A DNA stretch of 64,000 nt, from the NCBI RefSeq assembly GCF_001039355.2, contig NW_019775269.1, positions 186,001-250,000 on the forward strand, in the 5' to 3' direction. Below are positions 1 to 11,263 of the stretch, in pieces (position 1 is the first letter of the stretch; each line of letters starts with the position of its first letter). The translations under genes were made by a program, and so were the position numbers. The notes beneath the pieces were generated by a model that did not search any database, had not been told where the DNA came from, and was given only the letters and a program-made list of their open reading frames with translations. This DNA comes from Lingula anatina. Its lineage: Eukaryota; Brachiopoda; Lingulata; Lingulida; Lingulidae.

Positions 1-643
1 GGGGCTCTAACATTAGGATCACTACGTCAGAATGTCAGAAAATGCGACAGAGGTCACTGTGAGTAATGTTCTATGGGGCAAATCGTACTGGCAGTGGGGT
101 ATAGGTGGTTATTGCCAAATTTTCGAAAAAAAAAAGACTTCACTCTTCCTTGCACGTACGTATATGTACAAATGCAGGTGTGAATCGGGGGGTGGAAAGA
201 GGGCCACTCATACCCTAGGTTTAACCGAGACACCACTAAACCTGGGGCTTTAAAAAAAGATGGGGCTATATGGCGGTGTGGTGCTTGTAGTAGACTCAGT
301 ATTCGTCTTTCTTGTTTTTTTTTTCAATTGTTGAATTAAACAGTGCTTTATCGGGACAAAGCATCGTAAAATGCCAATAGATTATATAGACTATTGCATA
401 CTAATATTTACTTAAGTCGGACATCTTAAGCCAGAACGGTTTTCCTGGCTCCTGCTATCTCTTGGATATTTTAGAAAAGAAAAAAATTAAACTGATTGAA
501 GAAATAATGTAATTTTTGTATTGTTTTCCCAACCTTTCCTTTCTTTTCGTTTTCGTGTCCTTATGAGCCGCATGAACCGGCCCTGTGAGTGAGTTATTCG
601 AAATAGAGCTCGGGGAATTAAATGAGAGGTTGAAGTCAGCGCC
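1..643. other. AT-rich flank, no gene recognised
   Basis: I see no spliced or long open frame, RNA gene or inverted repeat I can name. Short open frames here are not supported by any duplicate or by splice-site context. Confidence 0.5.
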
Positions 644-646
644 TAA

Positions 647-1208
647 AGGCCCAGTCACAAATCAGTTGCGATGCGTCGGGGATGGGTAAAACCCGGGAAA
701 TTTGAACAAAATCTTGAGACAGATCTCACGATTTTGCACCCGTCGGAGGCGCTCTCCGGACGCCTGCGGGTTGTCGCAGATTTTTTAGACATCGCCACAC
801 CCGTCGCGGTCCCCAACTTTGAACTTAAAATTTTAAGATTGCTCGCAAGATTTTTCACCCATTTTGGGCATCCCAGACACAATCTCCGATGACCTACGAT
901 GCCCTCCGATTAATCGGAGGCGTCCTCCGAATATATACCCATATATAACCACATATACCCAGGGGGAAAAAAATTATGAGAAAAGACGCTCGCAGATATC
1001 GTCTCCGATCGCCTCCGATGCAATCGGAGGCTAATCCCACGATTTTTCAACAAAACCGGGTCAAAATCCTTGAAAAAAATCTCAGACAATGTGAATGCTC
1101 CACTTTTATTAGGATTATTGCTAGGATTGTTCAAGGATTCTTTATTTTCTACGACGACCCCCGGCCAAAACTAATCCCCGACAGATCGCCGACATTGTGA
1201 CTGGGCCT
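647..1208. mobile_element. Inverted-repeat MITE, PIF/Harbinger-like, with TAA target duplication
   Basis: The left end AGGCCCAGTCACAA and right end TTGTGACTGGGCCT are perfect inverted repeats. TAA flanks both sides (644-646 and 1209-1211). The paralogous block at 13785-13815 reads through the same flanks with a single TAA (13798-13800), so it is an empty site. The interior carries further palindromic runs rich in TCCGATTAATCGGA. There is no transposase frame, so this is a non-autonomous element. A 3-bp TWA duplication is typical of PIF/Harbinger, which is a family inference. Confidence 0.85.
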
Positions 1209-1510
1209 TAAGCCTCTCGCCACAGAAGTGAAATGTATAATTTAGAACTTAGCTTAAATGTCAGTCTTAGTACATTAATGGAAAAAAAGTGAAGACGCGT
1301 CCAGTGCCGTTTTAAATAAAATCGTTTTTGGACTATAACCACAGTAAGTAGATGGCTTGGTTGCAACTGAACTACGGGATTTTATTCTCTTTACCAGAGA
1401 TCCCTTCTAGCTGCTACAAATTTAGACGTTCATTTTTGTAACAGTTAGAGGGGCCTTGGTTAGAGAGTAACTGGGTCAACGGGGGGATTAATCATTTATA
1501 TATTTTCTCG

Positions 1511-1512
<2 letters not shown>

Positions 1513-1547
<35 letters not shown>
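1513..1547. repeat. (AT)n microsatellite
   Basis: A pure alternating TA tract of about 35 bp. It is almost absent from the duplicated block A2 (near 14085), so it expanded after the duplication or was lost in A2. Confidence 0.9.
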
Positions 1548-1548
<1 letters not shown>

Positions 1549-2313
1549 TGACCGCTTTACTTATGGTGTGTGAAATCAAATTGCGCACATTTCCTGTACA
1601 CACTTATAGTAAGTCTTTTGACGGTTTTACTTAAAACGGCGATGAACACGACCTGGCGCGCATATCTACAAATACCTTAACTGGCTGTGACTTCCTATCA
1701 TCAAATTAGCGCGTACAATATTGCGTACAGCCTCAAATCTTGGTAAGAATAACATGCAATATTTTACCAGCAATTACTCCGTGTTGAGACTTCTAGTAAA
1801 TGATCCGTCAGTACTCATCCAGAAACGCCACATTACGAAGTCGATCCCAATTAATGAAAAAATATAATCCAATTTCTCTATCACTTCTCGTAGCTACATG
1901 TACCACACCAGAGTGTTGAATGTGCAATACTAAAAAAATGGCGTGTTATGATTTCCCGCATCATTTCCGGTCCTCGGTGTCAATGTTTTGAGCAAACAGA
2001 ACTTTATCTCAGTGAAAAGATTCGCAGGTAATAACGCCAGACACCAATGTAGTTTTATCAGTGATCAATGATCGCAGGGCGGGTAAAATTGAAAAGGCGA
2101 CAAAAACGTCACGAATGAGGTGTTTGCTTACTAGAGAGATAAGCGGTTCACTTAAGGCAAAACCAAGGAATAGGGTTTTGGTAGCATAGAACGCCCCCCT
2201 CACCCATTGCCCCACCCCATTAACATTCCAGTAAAAGCTCTTAAAACTATATGTTGTCGACAAAAATAATGTATTGCTCAATATAAAAAGTTTAGTGAAG
2301 AAACATACATGTA

Positions 2314-2316
<3 letters not shown>

Positions 2317-2356
<40 letters not shown>
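2317..2356. repeat. (CT)n microsatellite
   Basis: A pure CT tract of about 40 bp, continued by a short CA tract. It is shared in position with 14855-14897. Confidence 0.9.
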
Positions 2357-2360
<4 letters not shown>

Positions 2361-2495
2361 CACACACAAACACGAAGAGAGAGAGAAGCACACGCACCCA
2401 CAGAAACACGGTCAGACATATGTATTACATACATACACAAGCACTCTAAATTTCCTTCTCTTATATACACACCAACACGAACAGGCTTGAACGTA

Positions 2496-2498
<3 letters not shown>

Positions 2499-2530
<32 letters not shown>
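2499..2530. repeat. (CA)n microsatellite
   Basis: A pure AC tract of about 30 bp in block A1. On the minus strand it yields a Cys-Val run in an open frame that is not a gene. Confidence 0.9.
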
Positions 2531-2532
<2 letters not shown>

Positions 2533-2754
2533 ATTCTAGGTAACGTATAGGTTTCTACAATCTCAATTTCACCCGGGTCTTTTTATGCGACGTAGATAAG
2601 TATGATGTTTTCAACTGCCACTCATAAAAACGCCGGTTCACATGATCTATCTATGTTCTAAGGAGGTAGCTGCTGCCAAATAGACTCATGAAAAATCTTT
2701 TAGTTATTTATTAATAGCTTGCCGATATTTTAAGGCGTTCATATATCTGTTTAC

Positions 2755-2900
2755 AGGCCTGTAGCCAGCAATTGCAAATGGGGGGGGGGTTTCTCTTTCT
2801 GAAAATGCGGACCTATTGTCAAGAAACCTTAGGTTACCTAGATCAGTTTTCCCAGAGTGGACCTTTTCCCAGGAAGAAGGGGGTTCAAAAGGACCCCTCC
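2755..2900. repeat. Dispersed repeat fragment
   Basis: The order 'tagccagcaa ... ttctgaaaa ... gaccta/gaacctt ... gatca ... agagtggacc' recurs at 9165-9290 and, more diverged, at 51655-51770. This indicates an old interspersed repeat. No ends or coding capacity were found. Confidence 0.5.
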
Positions 2901-3096
2901 CCTTGGCTATGGGCCTGGTTAACTACTTTGCGTTTATTAATTTCCACCCATATTGTACATAATGTATTCACAATGTTTGTGGTGCTTTAGTTAACTTTAC
3001 AATTACATTGAACCTCATAGTTTTAAAGAAGATAAATTCATCTTCAGGGTTAATCTTTATCCTGATCACAGACACATGAGAGGGAAAATGGTACGT

Positions 3097-3488
3097 GTAG
3101 GGGAGACCGGGGCTAGTTGGACCCCAGGGTAAGTTGCCCCCCCCCCCCCCCATCAATTTATGAAAAAGTAATCATGGGGTAAAAAAAATTGATCACATCA
3201 TTTAGTAAAGTGACCGTATCCAATAGTGCTAAGAAAGCGTCGGTCGTAAAGAAGTTTTATGTGCCCGTGCGGGGCAAGTTGGCCCTGACGTTATTTGCGT
3301 TTTTTTTTTTTTTTTTTTTGTTAAATTGTGAGCCATCTGGCATTGTATTTGAAAAATAATGACTTTGCATACGTAGCTTAGTTCATGGGACTCTATTTGA
3401 AACCGGTTTTGTTACTCTAACTCATTCCTAGTTGGCTCTACAAGGCCAAAAGTGCTTAACTGGGCCAACTACTAGCCCCGGTCTCCCT
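3097..3488. mobile_element. Inverted-repeat MITE with TACGT target duplication
   Basis: Terminal inverted repeats AGGGGAGACCGGGGCTAG (left) and CTAGCCCCGGTCTCCCT (right) bound a 392-bp element. TACGT lies directly outside both ends (3092-3096 and 3489-3493). Paralogous blocks at 16371 and 17747 lack the insertion. The one near 17747 still has a single TACGTTT. The interior has a poly-C run (3141-3150), a poly-T run (3301-3319) and a subterminal copy of the aagttggccc motif. No coding frame. Confidence 0.8.
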
Positions 3489-3494
3489 TACGTT

Positions 3495-4130
3495 TAGCTA
3501 GTAATTTATCAGATAACATTTCAGTGCTAACAATTCCGGCCAATGGTCAAAAAGATATGGTGGCATGCTATGTTAAAGATTGTTTTAGTTCATAAATCAT
3601 GGAGAAGAGGTTTTTGTCATCAAAAGCCCTCTTTTCTCACTATCGAAATTTGAAAAAGAAAATTGACCTTCATTTATAGTGTAAATATTGCAAATAAATC
3701 TAGGAAACATTTTACATGTACTGAGTGCAGGAAAACTTTTGATAAATAACTGTTTCATAAGGTACATGTATGTATTTCACTTGAACTTTATTCCGTGCAT
3801 TAGATATTGACTTTTAAACGAGTACACTGATCAGTCTATTACGGTAAAACATATTGGCGATAACTTGAATTAAGCAATTAATGAAGGCTTAAGACAACTT
3901 TTAAGTTTAATAAACACATTTGTAGTTGGGTTATCTTATACCGAATTACCAATTCTTGATAATTCAAATACATTCGTCATATTGGCGGTAAATATTAATC
4001 TAATTGTTAGAAGAGTCATCTATCATAAACCATAACATTGTACAAACATTTCTTCAGATAACAAGGGCGTTGAAATAAAGTCATATAATAAGCTGTATAT
4101 AATAGGGCCCAATAAACTCGACAAGGTTAA
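3495..4130. repeat. Duplicated upstream block B1
   Basis: Continues the segment 2940-3091 across the MITE. It matches 16243-16760 (B2), 17640-18165 (B3) and 24185-24800 (B4) in landmark order, for example 'tcaatggtcaaaaag', 'gagtgcaggaaaac', 'taaataactgtttcataagc' and 'cattcgtcat'. It is the part of the duplicated unit nearest the promoters of the tandem genes. Confidence 0.7.
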
Positions 4131-5200
4131 AAAGCTGCCATGAATGCGTGTATTATTCTTATCATGAACGTTCTTATCAAAGTCAATTGATTACAATGCC
4201 ATAAAATAAGTATTCTGTGATTCGTGTTTATCTCACTAGCCTTATTTTTAAAATAATACGTGTTTTTTTCTATCACTATTTTAACGGCTGTGTATCTCAT
4301 TTGAAATCCAGTCTTATCTTATGAAGGCAATGAAAAATAGACAAATAGAATACAAAACACAACACAGGGCGCTTTAATTAAAAACTATTGTATATAACCT
4401 CACAAAAATTTTAAAAGGCAACTATTCATCAAGAGAGCTGTTCGATTTTTATCGACGTACTCAGAATTGGATTTTTGTCAATATCCTACAGTGGATAACC
4501 AATCCTCCCCCCCCCCCCCAAAAAAAAAAAAAAATAGCGTGGTCGTCAAATTTTAGTTATATACTAGAAAAAGTATTTGTGCTTTTGTTAATCATTTATG
4601 AACTGATTATTCATATAACGCAAAAGCAATAAGATATTGAGATAAAAGGGGGCATGTAAACATTCTTATAGATATTTTAAGATTATATGTGTATCATAAT
4701 AAACGAACATTGATAATGACACTAGTTGTCATCTGAGAACTTGTCGAAGGTAGAAACTACTGACTGTATGTCAAAGCGGACACCGAAGCAGATACGTCTG
4801 TATGTATTCATATATTCTGCGTTTCTTTTGATTTCAGAAATAATGATGTCATTTTAGTGTTGGAAATAGCAAAAATCATAAATTGGTAAACGATGAATGG
4901 TAGTTAACGTGTAAAGAATTGAGAAACCTATTATCCCATTTCTCTTTGACAGACAAATATGATAGGCTTAACCTGTAGAAAGATAAATACTTAAGTGACA
5001 ATTTTTGGTGAAAATGGTCTTATATCCTTTCCTTTGAAGTGATATATACAGAATAAGTGAAAATATTTACCAAGAGGAAACCTTGTTCTTGTATAACTTA
5101 ATGTGAACACTGAAAAGAACTTATTCATTGCTAATTCAACTACAATACTATGTTGGATGCAGCACAGTTTAATTATATCAAATTCATTTACTTTTAAAGG
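4131..5200. other. 5' flank of tandem gene copy 1
   Basis: AT-rich sequence with a C-run/A-run at 4507-4534. By position it should contain the copy 1 promoter and 5'-UTR exon. The homologue of the promoter seen in copies 2 and 3 has diverged here: near 4190 only 'tcaattgattaca...ataaaataag' aligns, and I cannot place a TATA box or donor with confidence. Confidence 0.4.
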
Positions 5201-5231
5201 ACTAAGGAATATACTAGAATTAACCCTTTTC

Positions 5232-8200
5232 ATGGGTTGTGCGTGGTTTAAACCCCAAGCTCCTATAAGGGAAGATAATAGGCCTACTACTAACAGACCA
5301 CGAGAACAGGAACAGATCGCCGAAGAGTCAGAAGTGCATTTTGTCCATTTTGGAACTGAGGAGGTTGGGGAGGTTACTGACACGGATTTAACGAGGATTC
5401 GCCCTCCAGGTAGTATATATCTGCACGTCCACGATACTGGGCCCGGTTGCACCAACCGGTCGTAAGTAAGGCGTAGCAGTTGCGCCGGCGTAAATCCAGC
5501 GCAAAACGATTCGTCCGAGAAAAACCAGTTACACCAAACTGGAATAGTGTTTACACCAGTCTTAGCCTCGTTTTCCACTATGGCTAGGCTACCACAGAGA
5601 GATTTGGATGACAATTATCGTAGTTAACGTAGAAAATGTGGGTTGTTATTTGTTTACTTTTTTACACAAAACTTCCGTCTGTATAATTGAGAGGTAGCTT
5701 GGTTTTTAAAAATCTGATTATACATGCTTCATCCGGGATTCGAGCTCGTGACTTCGAGTTGCCATGGTTGATGGCGCTTTGGGTACCTCAGTTGTATCCA
5801 AGCACGTTACCGACTGCGCCGTGACATATATATATATCACTTCATGTATACTTTCTTAAGTATACCGTGTTTTTGTAATTTGCTAGGACCCACGAGAGCC
5901 CAGATTCGTTCTCGTGAGATCCCGATTGAGGGGCCCGGTCGTTGTCGTTATGGGCTGACATGCCTCATACGGGATTCGACCTTGTGACTTTGCGTTGCCA
6001 TGGTTGATGGCGCTTTGGGTACCTCATTTGCATCCAAGCACGCTACCGACTTCGCCGTGACAGACCCGCCCAACCTACGCACGTACGACTTTCCTCTTAT
6101 AGTAACCAATCGGAATTTTTAAGATTTAATTCTGGAAAAAAAAAACTACTACGTTTGCTGGGTCTGTTGGGTCTGTTGGGTCCGTTGTCTGACTATTTAG
6201 GAGACGGCATAGTTACCACGGAGCCAGTTCAGCTTGGTTGACACGCAGCGATCGGATGGAAACTTTCAACCTTGCCACGTAGAGGGCCAGGTTGGATGTA
6301 CATGTGTATATCTGCTATCCCAATCGATAATCTGGGTGCCGCATTTCATCCCACGCAAACCCAGTCCCCGACCACGGTTTATCATGAACGGTAAAATTCA
6401 TGATGTACAGGAAGCCATGCGTGTTTGAGAACCCGACACGGAACTGGGAGTTTGTTTTATACTAAGATTAATTTTGGCTTTACCCATGATATTAAAGAGT
6501 ACAGTGGGATCAAAGGCGGTTCACAACAGGCGTGTTTTAGTTTTAGCGAGACCTTAATAAGAGAGGGAAAAAACATTCAAATGTGTAGTAACTGGTGCGA
6601 TTTCCATATAAGCAATTGCAGCGATGGAAATTTTGAATAAAATAAATTATACAAATAATTCCACCGAGAAGATATCATTTTTCTACTGAACACGGTTAAC
6701 AGGTGGTATGACGTGCTGTTTTACCGGAAAAAGCTACAAGTTCGTTGGCTTTCATCGACAGGCCTGCTCGGAACGTTTCTAGTTAGATGACTTCAGATGC
6801 TTTTATTTTCATTTTGTTTTGCACTGAGATAACGTTTGCTTTCACCTTTGACGATATACAGCACGATGAGGTCCACAGCTGTGCACACCTGGGCGGTTTC
6901 AGTATTTAGCAGTCTTAACTCTTTCAAATGTCGATAGCGGACTTGCCCTGGTTACTCTATGAGCTTTCTTCTCTATAATATACAGCTGCAAAACGGACTG
7001 GTATGTCTGTGGCCCAGATGTAAGCGCTGTTTTAGTATCATTTTCGACTAAGAATTAAAAATTTTAAAATTCACAGCAATGTTTGGAAAAAATGCCTGTT
7101 ATAATAAAACAAATCCACCCCCTTTCACATGAAAGCACCAACATTGTAATCCAACGCATAAGAATATTTTGACAGACTTTCCAAGATGATCACCCTCTGC
7201 TGTTACTCAGTATCATGAACGTGAAGATATATAGGGGAAAGGAAAATAGGTCGTTTTTTTTTTTTTGGACCACCCTGTATATATACTCCCCTAGCAAAAC
7301 GTGTCATCCCTACCGCAATTATGTACATTGCTACAAGGGTGCGCGTAGTTTTAATCTTACTATCAAATAACAACTAGGCAACCGATCATTGTATAAATTG
7401 GGGATATGAGTAGTAGAGCAGAGGCCTACCTAGCGTAACCATTGAAATACTCAAAAAAGTGTCCTTAATGCAATGCGTAAAGTGATACAGAAAATCATGT
7501 CATGAGCTAATGTTTTATTTCAACTTCTACAGTAGAAGCATTTTTCAAAGTTTTCCTTAAGGAAGACATGTTAACACCCTCTCTTTCTGAATGCGGTCAG
7601 TCGGTCTTACCCAGGCAATCTTGCCTGTTTGGTTATGATGTCTTAACCTGTGAGTGGTTGTCAAGGAACAGCCAAACCTTCTGGCAATTCGGTGTGTAAA
7701 AACGTCCTCCTATGTCAACCGCTTGGTTAGAAAATGTATCCCTCTCGTATAGGAGTCGCATATTAAAAACATTGGAGCATTTCAATGGTCACGTGATATA
7801 TGTAACTGTTGTACCACTCATCCTCAATTTACATGATGATCGGTTGCGTTGTTGTTACGTAATAGTAAAATTAAATCCATGGGTATCCTTGTAGCAATAC
7901 ACATATGGGTGACAGGTTTTTGCTGGTGAATTATATTTAATTAAGCATTTTCATTGCTATCTATTTCTAGTCAAGGCATACTCTCAACTGTTGCGTCATT
8001 TGTTTTTTTTTTATAAAAGTGATATAACATTGTATTTTATCATGTTCTTTTAGAGAGCGACGAATTTGTGCAACTTTCTATTCAATTAAGCCAGCCAGAG
8101 ATAGAAGCAGATCTGGTCCAGAGATTTGCCCAGAGATTGGATAACACAATGGCGGAAATGATGGAGGACTTGAGTGTGGAGAGTTCAGATCATCATCTGA

Positions 8201-11200
8201 GCTCGGGATGCATCATCCTTGGCATGAAAGTCATTGGGTTGAATTCCCTGAAAAATTTATTGCTGACAAAACGAAGCGGAGAGTTGGAGGCACGTCTAAC
8301 AAAGTTTCTTTTAACCCCAGAAATCACCAAAGGAAAGGACGTTTCTCTCAAAGTCGAGATACAAAATGAGGAAAGACTGCAAATATTGATAGATCTGAAG
8401 GACTCACTTTATGTTAAGGAGGGTGAGTTTACTTTAGTTGACCGACTCCGGTGTCGAGAAGCACTACCATTCTAGAGTCCGTCTTTTAGACGCCCCTTTA
8501 CATGCGAAAACGACATGCACCGTGTCTATTTCGTATGTCCTATAGCAGCGGAATTGACAAGGCCCATGTCGCATTCGTCTTTTACTACAGAGCTTTGAGT
8601 CCCAAAAATGACATGGCTGTGTCTGTTTCGCCTCTTCCTGAACTCCATGGATGCAAGATTGACACGACCCACGTCGCGTTCATCTCTTACTGTGGATATT
8701 TCAGCTTCAAATGGCTATGTTATAAAAGGCAATCTTGCATTTATGGGAGCCAGCAAGTTACGAAATAAGCATGACTATGTCAATTTCGTGTTTTATAAAA
8801 TCCACAGTATAAGACAAATGTAGCGTGGTTCTGGTCAATTTCGCATCTATGGGCCTCAGTGAATGACGAATAAGACATGACCATATGAATTTCGAGTTTT
8901 ATAACAGCCATTTCAAGCTCAAAGAGACGAACGCGACATGGGTTCTGTCAATCTCGCATCTATGCAATTCAGTAAGTGGCAAAACAGACTCAGCCATACC
9001 ATTTTCGGGTCTCAAAGCTCTGTAATAAATGACGAACGCGGCATAGGCCTTGTCAGTTCCGCTGCTATAGGGCTAAATAACATACGAAATAGACGCATGT
9101 CGTTTTCGTATTTTAAGGGGGTCTAAAACACGCACGCGTAGGCTCTTATGGGCCATGGTAAGACACTTATAGCCAGCATTTTAGATAGTGAGTGGGGGTG
9201 GGAGGTGTCTTTTTTCTGAAAAAGTGAACCTTTGGTTAATGGCATACAACCTGGGTCAAATGTTGATTCAGAGCGGACCTTTTGCTGACTGACTGCAATT
9301 CTCCAACAGCACATAAAAGAAGAAATAATTCTGATATAAATTAATAACTTTACTTTTCTGTCCAAAGCGTCCGAAGCAACTAGTAGCCAGAGTGTGCGAT
9401 TTGCCTACTGTGCAGAGAGACGAAAGTGGTTTTGGACCCCGAACGACAAAAATCACATTTGGATGGAAGTAAGAGAACTTGACAGGGCGTGAGCTGTTGT
9501 TTATATCCCTACGTGTGTATAATGCCTCTGTTGTCGAAACGAAACGCGTTTGTCACTTCTACTGCCATGTTTATTTTAGGAAATTATTCTATAAGAGACC
9601 ATTCCCACAGATATTTAGATCGATCCCCCTGGGGAGTCTCACTAGATTGCTGTCGGCTTAACTGGCTTAAATGTCTGTCCCGCCTACTAAAAGCTGTAAG
9701 GGGGTAATTAACTTTCGTGCGCGCTCGGCTCCCGGAAGCTGACAGCAATCTAGCGTGAACCCCCAGGGGTCGATCCAGATGGATCGATCTAAATCTGTGG
9801 GAACCCAGTCTAACAGTTAATGTTGAGATTTTGATGACACAGTAGTTTCTTAGAGAGCATTCCCATAGATATCTGGATCGATCTATCTCCCTGGGGAGTC
9901 TCTCTAAATTGCTGTCAACTTTACCGGCTTCAAAGTCTGCCACGCCTAGTAAAGCTGCTAGGGGTAATTATCTTTGCCCCTAGCTGTTTTGGATCGATCT
10001 ATGTATGGGAACCCAGATTTGAATTCTTCAGAAACCAGCACTATAGTAATAGTTACTGTAAGATAAACAGAATCTTAGGTAAATGAACATGCATGTGTCA
10101 AACGCTATTTCATTAAACATGTATTGATATATGTTTTTAGGTAAGCCACGAGAGCGTCCAAAGTGGTTCTCGTAAAGGAGAGATACCAGAGGAGAAATAC
10201 CTGAAGGTCATACGATTTCTACGAACAGAAAAACCCATACTGGAGCGCCGTAATACTGACTGCAACATATGTGCGTAATAAAATATTACCGTTAACAGCC
10301 ACTGTTGTTAATTTACTTCTGCTCTTGTGTTTCTTTTCCTTTATTCTTTCCCAAGTTTCTTACGTTTTTTTCTCATTTGTTGTATATTTATTCAGTTTAG
10401 TCTATTTTTTAATTGTACACATCGTTAAAGCGGTCGTCGCTATCATAGTTGTTATTGTGTTTTAGAAATTCTATAGAATATAAAAATAAGTTATAGTCAT
10501 TGTAAGAAATATACATATATCGAAGTAAAGAAAAAAAGATATTTTATATCTTATTTTTAATGATCAGGTGACTATTGGTAAACGCTGGAAAGACGCGCAA
10601 ACCAGATATAAACAACAGAGCATGTAAGTAGGAAAAATATGTTTTAATATGTTTCCTAAAAGAACTAGACATAAACGATATTACAACATAGCCGGCTTTT
10701 AATTTAAAATGGAGAGAGCTTTGTGAATTAAACGTTGATATTGACTAATATGTTTTAATTTGTGTTATTTAGACAAGCAAATTTTATTTCCATAATACAG
10801 GTGCCCAGCTGCCTACGATCCAAGAACCAGAGTCAGGGGCCTGTGCTGAGCCTGCAATCACTGCAATTGGTGAACAAAGTGAAGGACAAATACCTGTATT
10901 AAAAAGCAATCGGTCAGTAGATACAAGCACTGAAGTACTGAGGATGATAATTTTGTATATTTGTATATTTGTCTTTTAAGAGACTTGATGCCTTTTCCCA
11001 ATAAGAACCTGCTTAATGGATTTTGAAGATAGGCTTCACCTGGCCTGGGTCCCCTGCCCCTGCCCCTCCCCAGTAACCGATTATTTACCGACTAATCTAT
11101 TTCTGTTCCTTTTGCCTCACGTAGCCTTTCCTTACCTACGTTGAATGATGCAGAATTCCCGGGATCGTATGACTCAGGTATTGACACCATCCCTAAAAGC

Positions 11201-11263
11201 TTCCAACAAGAACGCATGGACCTGGTGCCCTGGCCTGTGAGCAATGAATATATCATGCAATGA
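5232..11263 (+). CDS. Tandem family copy 1: SH4-like N-terminus plus TRADD-N-like domain protein
   Basis: Coding exons: 5232-5409, 8054-8422, 9368-9468, 10141-10270, (10568-10623), 10801-10912, 11125-11263. All introns are GT-AG, and phases are 1,1,0,1,(1),2. Skipping the fifth exon gives an open frame of 342 codons. The start MGCAWFKP keeps Gly2 and Cys3 (myristoylation/palmitoylation positions), but residue 6 is Phe rather than Ser, so lipidation is less certain than in copy 3. Exon 2 (about 122 residues) holds the core 'KRSGELEARL' followed by 'GKDVSLKVEIQNEERL'. I read this as TRADD N-terminal-like, from its pattern of L..(K/Y)R.G.L...L and alternating beta residues, with moderate confidence. 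Exon 3 encodes VRFAYCAERRKWFWTP. Exon 4 would end at TAA 10276-10278 if not spliced. The fifth exon is 56 nt instead of 54 and would shift the frame. Function unknown; adaptor-like signalling at membranes is an inference. Confidence 0.75.
5727..5825 (-). repeat. tRNA-like (SINE head or tRNA pseudogene), copy 1
   Basis: On the minus strand the sequence has an A-box-like GGCGCAGTCGG near its start and a B-box-like GCTCGAATCCC near its end, about 60 bp apart, as in a tRNA gene or tRNA-derived SINE. A related copy lies at 5961-6062. The spacing is longer than in most tRNAs and no clean cloverleaf was confirmed, so I do not call a functional tRNA. Confidence 0.5.
5961..6062 (-). repeat. tRNA-like (SINE head or tRNA pseudogene), copy 2
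   Basis: Second copy of the tRNA-like unit at 5727-5825, same orientation, with GGCGAAGTCGGTAGCG at the 5' side and GGTCGAATCCC at the 3' side on the minus strand. The two differ at scattered positions, so they are not a recent duplicate. Both lie in intron 1 of tandem gene copy 1. Confidence 0.5.
6063..8053. other. Rest of intron 1 of tandem gene copy 1
   Basis: No exon recognised. It contains a short tandem triplet of gggtctgtt (6159-6185). The segment 7280-7560 is shared with 23610-23715 (landmarks 'tactcccctagcaaaa', 'gtgatacagaaaatca', 'aatgtt..ttattcaactt'), which indicates a dispersed or co-duplicated fragment. Confidence 0.45.
8475..9125. repeat. Degenerate CG-rich tandem repeat in intron 2 of copy 1
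   Basis: Short units built around '(g)aca(t/c)gac/ggg..tgtcaatttcgcatctatggg' recur about every 55-75 bp on the + strand, with decaying similarity. CpG is clearly denser than in the flanks. Copies 2 and 3 lack this array: their introns between exons 2 and 3 are only about 250-300 bp. No coding claim is made. Confidence 0.55.
9598..9810. mobile_element. Inverted-repeat MITE, family with TAGATCGATC termini
   Basis: The left arm starts gaccattcccacagat and the right arm ends atctgtgggaacccagtc, with matching GATCGATC and gctgacagcaatctag segments inside. Related copies are at 9855-10016, 17300-17509 and 51816-52075. No coding frame; non-autonomous. Confidence 0.7.
9855..10016. mobile_element. 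Second MITE of the TAGATCGATC family
   Basis: Same termini as 9598-9810 (left gcattcccatagatat, right atgtatgggaacccag), but with a deleted right arm, so it is shorter. It lies 45 bp from the first copy in the intron between exons 3 and 4 of gene copy 1. Confidence 0.6.
10568..10623 (+). pseudogene. Frame-breaking version of the 54-nt cassette exon in copy 1
   Basis: The homologous exons in copy 2 (20966-21019) and copy 3 (33290-33343) are both 54 nt, start in phase 1 and end in phase 1. In copy 1 the exon is 56 nt because of extra bases near its start, and entry in phase 1 meets TAA after four codons. Both splice sites (TCAG before, GTAAGT after) are intact. Skipping it restores the frame from exon 4 to exon 6. 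Confidence 0.6.

Larger units (their letters stand above)
1212..2650. repeat. Duplicated upstream block A1
   Basis: This block is nearly colinear with 13801-15245 (A2). Its last ~550 bp also match 16865-17295 (A3). It includes the same order of landmarks: a conserved stretch ending in a (CT)n tract, a (CA)n tract, then a segment reading gatgttttcaactgc. It belongs to the segmental duplication that carries the tandem gene family. The minus strand keeps an open frame of about 50 codons in all three copies, but overall identity is too high to use that as proof of coding. Confidence 0.75.

Noticed and set aside
671-1200. Open frames of about 73 codons on both strands
   Set aside because: They lie entirely within the inverted-repeat MITE and mirror each other across its palindromes.
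2009-2530. 173-codon open frame on the minus strand in block A1
   Set aside because: Half is (CA)n/(CT)n translation. The remainder (FLGFALSEPLISLVSKHL region) is repeated at 14557-14772 and 16862-17203, but only inside highly similar duplicated DNA, with no splice or domain support.
4991-5614. 207-codon minus-strand open frame
   Set aside because: It is antisense to exon 1 of tandem copy 1, where the + strand has a conserved start, phase and homologues.
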